Shown piece after piece: positions 63,497 to 64,000 of a DNA stretch of 64,000 nt. The stretch covers positions 7,468,501 to 7,532,500 of the forward strand of contig NZ_CP067102.1 of the NCBI RefSeq assembly GCF_016616885.1, given 5' to 3'. Under the pieces are notes generated by a model, which had not been told where the DNA came from, did not search any database, and saw only the letters and a program-made list of their open reading frames with translations. Both the position numbers and the translations under genes were made by a program. The stretch's first letter is position 1; every line of letters starts with the position of its first letter. Origin of the DNA: Bradyrhizobium diazoefficiens (GTDB lineage: Bacteria > Pseudomonadota > Alphaproteobacteria > Rhizobiales > Xanthobacteraceae).

Positions 63497-64000
63497 TCAC
63501 CACATCGTCGCGGCCGCGCGCTCCGGCCAGACGCGGTCATACTCGGCGCCGCCGACCTTGTTCTGGCTCATCTCGGCGAGGATCTGGCCTGGCGTCGGCA
63601 AGGTCTTCGGGTCGATGCGCTTGTCGGGATTCCAGAGGTCGGCGCGGACGATGGCGCGGGCGCACTGGAAGTAGATCTCTTCCACATTCATCACCATGAC
63701 GCTGCGCGGCGCTTTGCCCTCGATCTTGAACGAAGAGAGCAGCTGCGGATCCACTGAGAGATGCGCGCGGCCGTTGGCGCGGACCGCGTTGCCCGACCCC
63801 GGAATCAGGAACATCAGCGACACCCGGGGGTCACGCACGATGTTGCGCAAGGAGTCGATCCGGTTGTTGCCGCGGCGATCCGGCAGCATCAGCGTGTTGG
63901 GATCGTGGATGCGAACAAAGCCGGGGAGATCGCCGCGCGGCGAGCAGTCGATGCCCTCGGGCCCGATGGTGGCGAGCGCGGCAAACGGCGCCTTCTCGAT
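63497..64000 (-). CDS. PNPOx-like FMN-binding protein, truncated at the window edge
   Basis: The minus-strand frame is open from 64000 to the TGA at 63497-63499, giving 167 visible residues with no start in view. APFAALATIGPEG and DCSPRGDLPGFVRI match the beginning of the PPOX-class FMN-binding split barrel, followed by VSLMFLIPGSGNAVRANGRA. Related proteins bind FMN and use pyridoxal-type or unknown substrates. The N-terminus lies outside the window. Confidence 0.85.
   Translation of the reverse strand: MEKAPFAALATIGPEGIDCSPRGDLPGFVRIHDPNTLMLPDRRGNNRIDSLRNIVRDPRVSLMFLIPGSGNAVRANGRAHLSVDPQLLSSFKIEGKAPRSVMVMNVEEIYFQCARAIVRADLWNPDKRIDPKTLPTPGQILAEMSQNKVGGAEYDRVWPERAAATMW

Overview
The window is a GC-rich alphaproteobacterial chromosome segment, most likely from Bradyrhizobium or a close relative. 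The evidence is the roughly 1,600-residue NAD-glutamate dehydrogenase, the chained yacG / maf / low-molecular-weight phosphatase / UPF0262 / hisD / DUF2948 block beside tRNA-Phe, the dense coding on both strands, and many intergenic palindromes of the type seen in that genus. The genus is inferred from memory of these families; no search was run.

Layout. 1-8.6 kb: assorted metabolic and hypothetical genes (end of a hotdog thioesterase, aldo/keto reductase, TPR protein, DUF3088, isochorismatase-like hydrolase, flavin amine oxidase, RibD-type reductase, nitrobindin-like barrel, two-domain VOC protein). 8.8-13.2 kb: a compact RiPP cluster with a Cys/Gly-rich precursor (18 Cys), a hairpin terminator, a fused E1-like/YcaO cyclodehydratase and a SagB-type dehydrogenase. 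This is the best candidate for an undescribed system. 13.6-21.7 kb: a LacI regulator divergent from a sugar ABC transporter and a GH31 glycosidase, with a LacI-type palindrome between a -35 and a -10 box. 22.2-23.6 kb: a DUF2182/DUF1326 pair. 24.1-28.9 kb: NAD-glutamate dehydrogenase. 29.2-39.4 kb: a two-partner secretion system. Its adhesin of about 2,700 residues carries 13 near-identical 249-bp YDG repeats and is interrupted by a frameshift inside one repeat.

39.5-48.5 kb: tRNA-Phe with a terminator, the conserved yacG-maf-phosphatase-UPF0262-hisD-DUF2948 block, a haloperoxidase-like hydrolase, a thioredoxin-reductase-like enzyme with a cyclic-nucleotide-binding domain, and tRNA-Thr. 48.5-49.5 kb: about 1 kb with no convincing gene, resembling interspersed Bradyrhizobium sequence. 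49.5-52.7 kb: a cNMP-binding protein, a ferric-reductase-like membrane protein with a Tat-exported partner, an LLM flavin oxidoreductase, and three palindromic repeat elements. 52.7-58.3 kb: a six-gene catabolic operon (amidohydrolase, RidA, oxo-acid hydratase, FAH hydrolase, flavin reductase, Bug-type binding protein) divergent from an IclR regulator, with a perfect 17-bp palindrome between them. 58.4-61.8 kb: O-acetylhomoserine sulfhydrylase, a hydrolase, a very basic protein and an SDR. 62.0-63.5 kb: a complete IS4-family element (20-bp inverted repeats, 10-bp target duplication) whose transposase is split at an A7 run. 63.5 kb to the end: a truncated PNPOx-like flavoprotein.
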